From Oscillospiraceae bacterium (GTDB lineage Bacteria; Bacillota; Clostridia; Saccharofermentanales; Fastidiosipilaceae): 64,000 nucleotides of DNA. Made by a program: the position numbers and the translations under genes. The notes below the pieces were generated by a model, which saw only the letters and a list, made by a program, of their open reading frames with translations, was not told where the DNA came from and did no database searches. Below are positions 62,427 to 64,000 of the stretch, in pieces. Each line of letters opens with the position of its first letter. Position 1 is the stretch's first letter. The stretch spans positions 1-64,000 of the forward strand of contig JASBZA010000004.1 of NCBI GenBank assembly GCA_029983685.1, given 5' to 3'.

Positions 62427-64000
62427 ATGCAGGTGAAGGTGTTTTTGAGAAAGTCTACCCCGGTCTTTGACCGGGTTTATACTTATTTGGTTCCGTCGAA
62501 CTTAGAAGACACAATAAGCCCGGGTGTGCGTGTCTTATTTCCCTTCGGTTCGGGGGACAAGCTCAGTGAGGGCTTTGTTTTTTCGATTTTAGATCAGACA
62601 GAAGAAGTACAAGACAAGGCCTTAAAGACCATCGAAGCGGTTATTGACCCCCAAGCCGTATTGACCTTGTCTCAGTTGAAACTGGTGTCTCAGATGAAGC
62701 TTCGTTACGGCTGCACCTACGGCATGGCAGCCGAGCTGATGTTTCCTCGTGGGACCAAACTGAAGATGGCGGAAGATGTCGTCTTAACAGACCGAGGGAA
62801 AAGCGACTTGCCGGCGGATTTTTTGGAGCATTTTAAGGAGGAAGACAGCATTCCTCTGGATGATTTAAGCCTGGCGGGTTTTAGTAGAAAAGAAGTTTTT
62901 GCCTGGGAGAATCTGGGCTATCTTAACGTTCAAACGAAAATCAACCGAGGCCTTAAAGCCCAGTCAGTGGAGTTCTGCCGCCTCCTGGACGAAAACCAGG
63001 CCAAGACCTGCCTGAATGAGCAGGCCTTGGGTTCTATCCAGCAAGAGCTGGCCGTGACCTATTTACTGGAGGAAGGCGAAGTGCCGGTTATGGACCTTCT
63101 CCAGGCCTGCGATATTAATAGAACTTCACTTCGAACCTTACAGAAAAAAGGTTTCCTGGAATTTTTCAGACTACCTTTGGCCCAAGTTCAAGCCATGGAA
63201 GAAGACCCGGATAGGGAGGAACTTTTGCCGCAAAATCTTACGGAGGTTTCGGCAGATATGTTGACCCCCGGCCAAAAAGAGGCCCTGGCCACCATCGAGA
63301 AGGGCGTAGAAGAAGGCAAAGCAAGACCCGAATATCTTCTTTTCGGCATCACCGGCTCGGGCAAGACGGAAGTTTATATGCGTTTGGCCAAAGCCGCTCT
63401 GGACCGGGGAGAGACCTGTATTATCCTGGTGCCGGAAATATCTCTGACACCGCAGATGACCGCTCAGTTCGAAAAGTGTTTTAGTAAAGACGTCATGGTT
63501 ATTCACTCGAGGCTGACTCCCCGAGAGCGCTATAACCGCTGGGAGCGAATTCTTCTGGGCCAGGCCAAAATCGTTGTAGGGCCCAGGTCAGCTATTTTTT
63601 CACCCTTAGAAAATTTAGGCCTCATCATCATAGACGAAGAGCAGGAAGATACGTATAAGTCAGACTTGATGCCGCGCTATGATGCCAGGACCATTGCCAG
63701 GCTCCGCCAATTAAATGAGGGACCTATCCTGGTTTTAGGCTCGGCGACGCCCTCAGTAGAATCCTATGTTCGAACCATGGAGCATAAGTCCACCTTGTTG
63801 ACCCTTAAGGATAGGCCCGGCAAGGCGACCTTGCCTCAGACCGAACTCATCGACTTGAGGCGGTATTGGAATCCGGATACGGATGGGCTTTTAAGTCAGC
63901 CGCTTTTAGACGCCATGCGCCAAACTCTTGATAAAGACCAGCAAGTCCTCTTGTTTCTTAATAGGAGAGGTTTTGCGGCGTCTTATGTCTGCGAATCTTG
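62427..64000 (+). CDS. priA: Primosomal replication factor PriA, cut by the window end
   Basis: The first 524 codons of PriA. The 3'BD domain at the N terminus starts MQVKVFLRKSTPVFDRVYTY. A winged-helix region follows, then the DEAH-type helicase with Walker A FGITGSGKTEVYMRL, LVPEISLTPQM and Walker B IIIDEEQEDTY. The usual DEEH reads DEEQ. GRRGFAASYVC-like sequence, where zinc binding begins, ends the window. PriA restarts stalled replication forks. The ATG 62427 is 23 bases after polC. There is no strong ribosome-binding site (GGGGAG at 62411-62416). Confidence 0.93.
   Translation, partial: MQVKVFLRKSTPVFDRVYTYLVPSNLEDTISPGVRVLFPFGSGDKLSEGFVFSILDQTEEVQDKALKTIEAVIDPQAVLTLSQLKLVSQMKLRYGCTYGMAAELMFPRGTKLKMAEDVVLTDRGKSDLPADFLEHFKEEDSIPLDDLSLAGFSRKEVFAWENLGYLNVQTKINRGLKAQSVEFCRLLDENQAKTCLNEQALGSIQQELAVTYLLEEGEVPVMDLLQACDINRTSLRTLQKKGFLEFFRLPLAQVQAMEEDPDREELLPQNLTEVSADMLTPGQKEALATIEKGVEEGKARPEYLLFGITGSGKTEVYMRLAKAALDRGETCIILVPEISLTPQMTAQFEKCFSKDVMVIHSRLTPRERYNRWERILLGQAKIVVGPRSAIFSPLENLGLIIIDEEQEDTYKSDLMPRYDARTIARLRQLNEGPILVLGSATPSVESYVRTMEHKSTLLTLKDRPGKATLPQTELIDLRRYWNPDTDGLLSQPLLDAMRQTLDKDQQVLLFLNRRGFAASYVCES

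Noticed and set aside
1..64000. tRNA, rRNA, prophage or CRISPR-Cas genes
   Set aside because: I looked through the gaps between genes and saw none. A covariance-model search would be needed for small RNAs.

Overview
The window looks like a chromosomal segment of an anaerobic, low-to-medium GC Gram-positive bacterium of the Clostridia. The evidence is a PolC-type replicative polymerase, strong AGGAGG ribosome-binding sites, lipoprotein signal peptides, a Cys-type sulfatase and YesM/YesN plus Lpl-type sugar transport modules. I cannot name the species. By eye, the left third (about 1-17 kb, and the ATPase at 18.4-19.7 kb) is more AT-rich than the rest.

Layout. (1) 65-9474: one long plus-strand operon with a Liv-type ABC transporter (its binding protein is not in the window) followed by a VOC protein, an IlvD/Edd dehydratase, a tagatose-3-epimerase-like isomerase, an Old-Yellow-Enzyme-like flavoenzyme, a zinc alcohol dehydrogenase and an SDR. 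It ends at a clear terminator and looks like an uncharacterised catabolic cassette for a sugar acid or polyol-like compound. (2) 9.8-17.3 kb: a decayed IS transposase, a sulfatase, then a LacI-controlled CUT1 sugar ABC operon with a clear promoter and operator, and a frameshifted lipoprotein gene. (3) 17.3-21.3 kb: scattered genes (HIBADH-family reductase, AAA ATPase/DUF4143 behind five 23-bp tandem repeats, a dead methyltransferase, a 3-hydroxyacyl-CoA dehydrogenase-like protein). (4) 21.7-34.0 kb: a xylo-oligosaccharide locus with a YesN-type regulator, Lpl-type ABC importer, YesM-type kinase, two signal-less GH10 xylanases and a GH120 beta-xylosidase. Import followed by intracellular hydrolysis is implied. 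A deleted iron-alcohol dehydrogenase gene sits at its end. (5) 34.1-40.0 kb, minus strand: a large coiled-coil FtsX-type permease with its ATPase, and an AEC carrier. (6) 40.2-45.8 kb: rpiB, a 1151-residue COG1112-like helicase relative that has lost its ATPase motifs, a eukaryote-type hexokinase and a hotdog thioesterase-like protein. (7) 46.0-50.5 kb: a second, complete Liv operon (binding protein plus HMGF). (8) 50.6-64.0 kb: the conserved core rpsB-tsf-pyrH-frr-uppS-cdsA-dxr-rseP-polC-priA, with priA cut by the window end.

The strongest candidates for something undescribed are the motor-dead COG1112 helicase placed between rpiB and hexokinase, the 23-bp repeat array in front of the AAA/DUF4143 ATPase, and the first catabolic operon, whose combination of enzymes I cannot match to a known pathway. 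All calls were made by reading the sequence without database searches.
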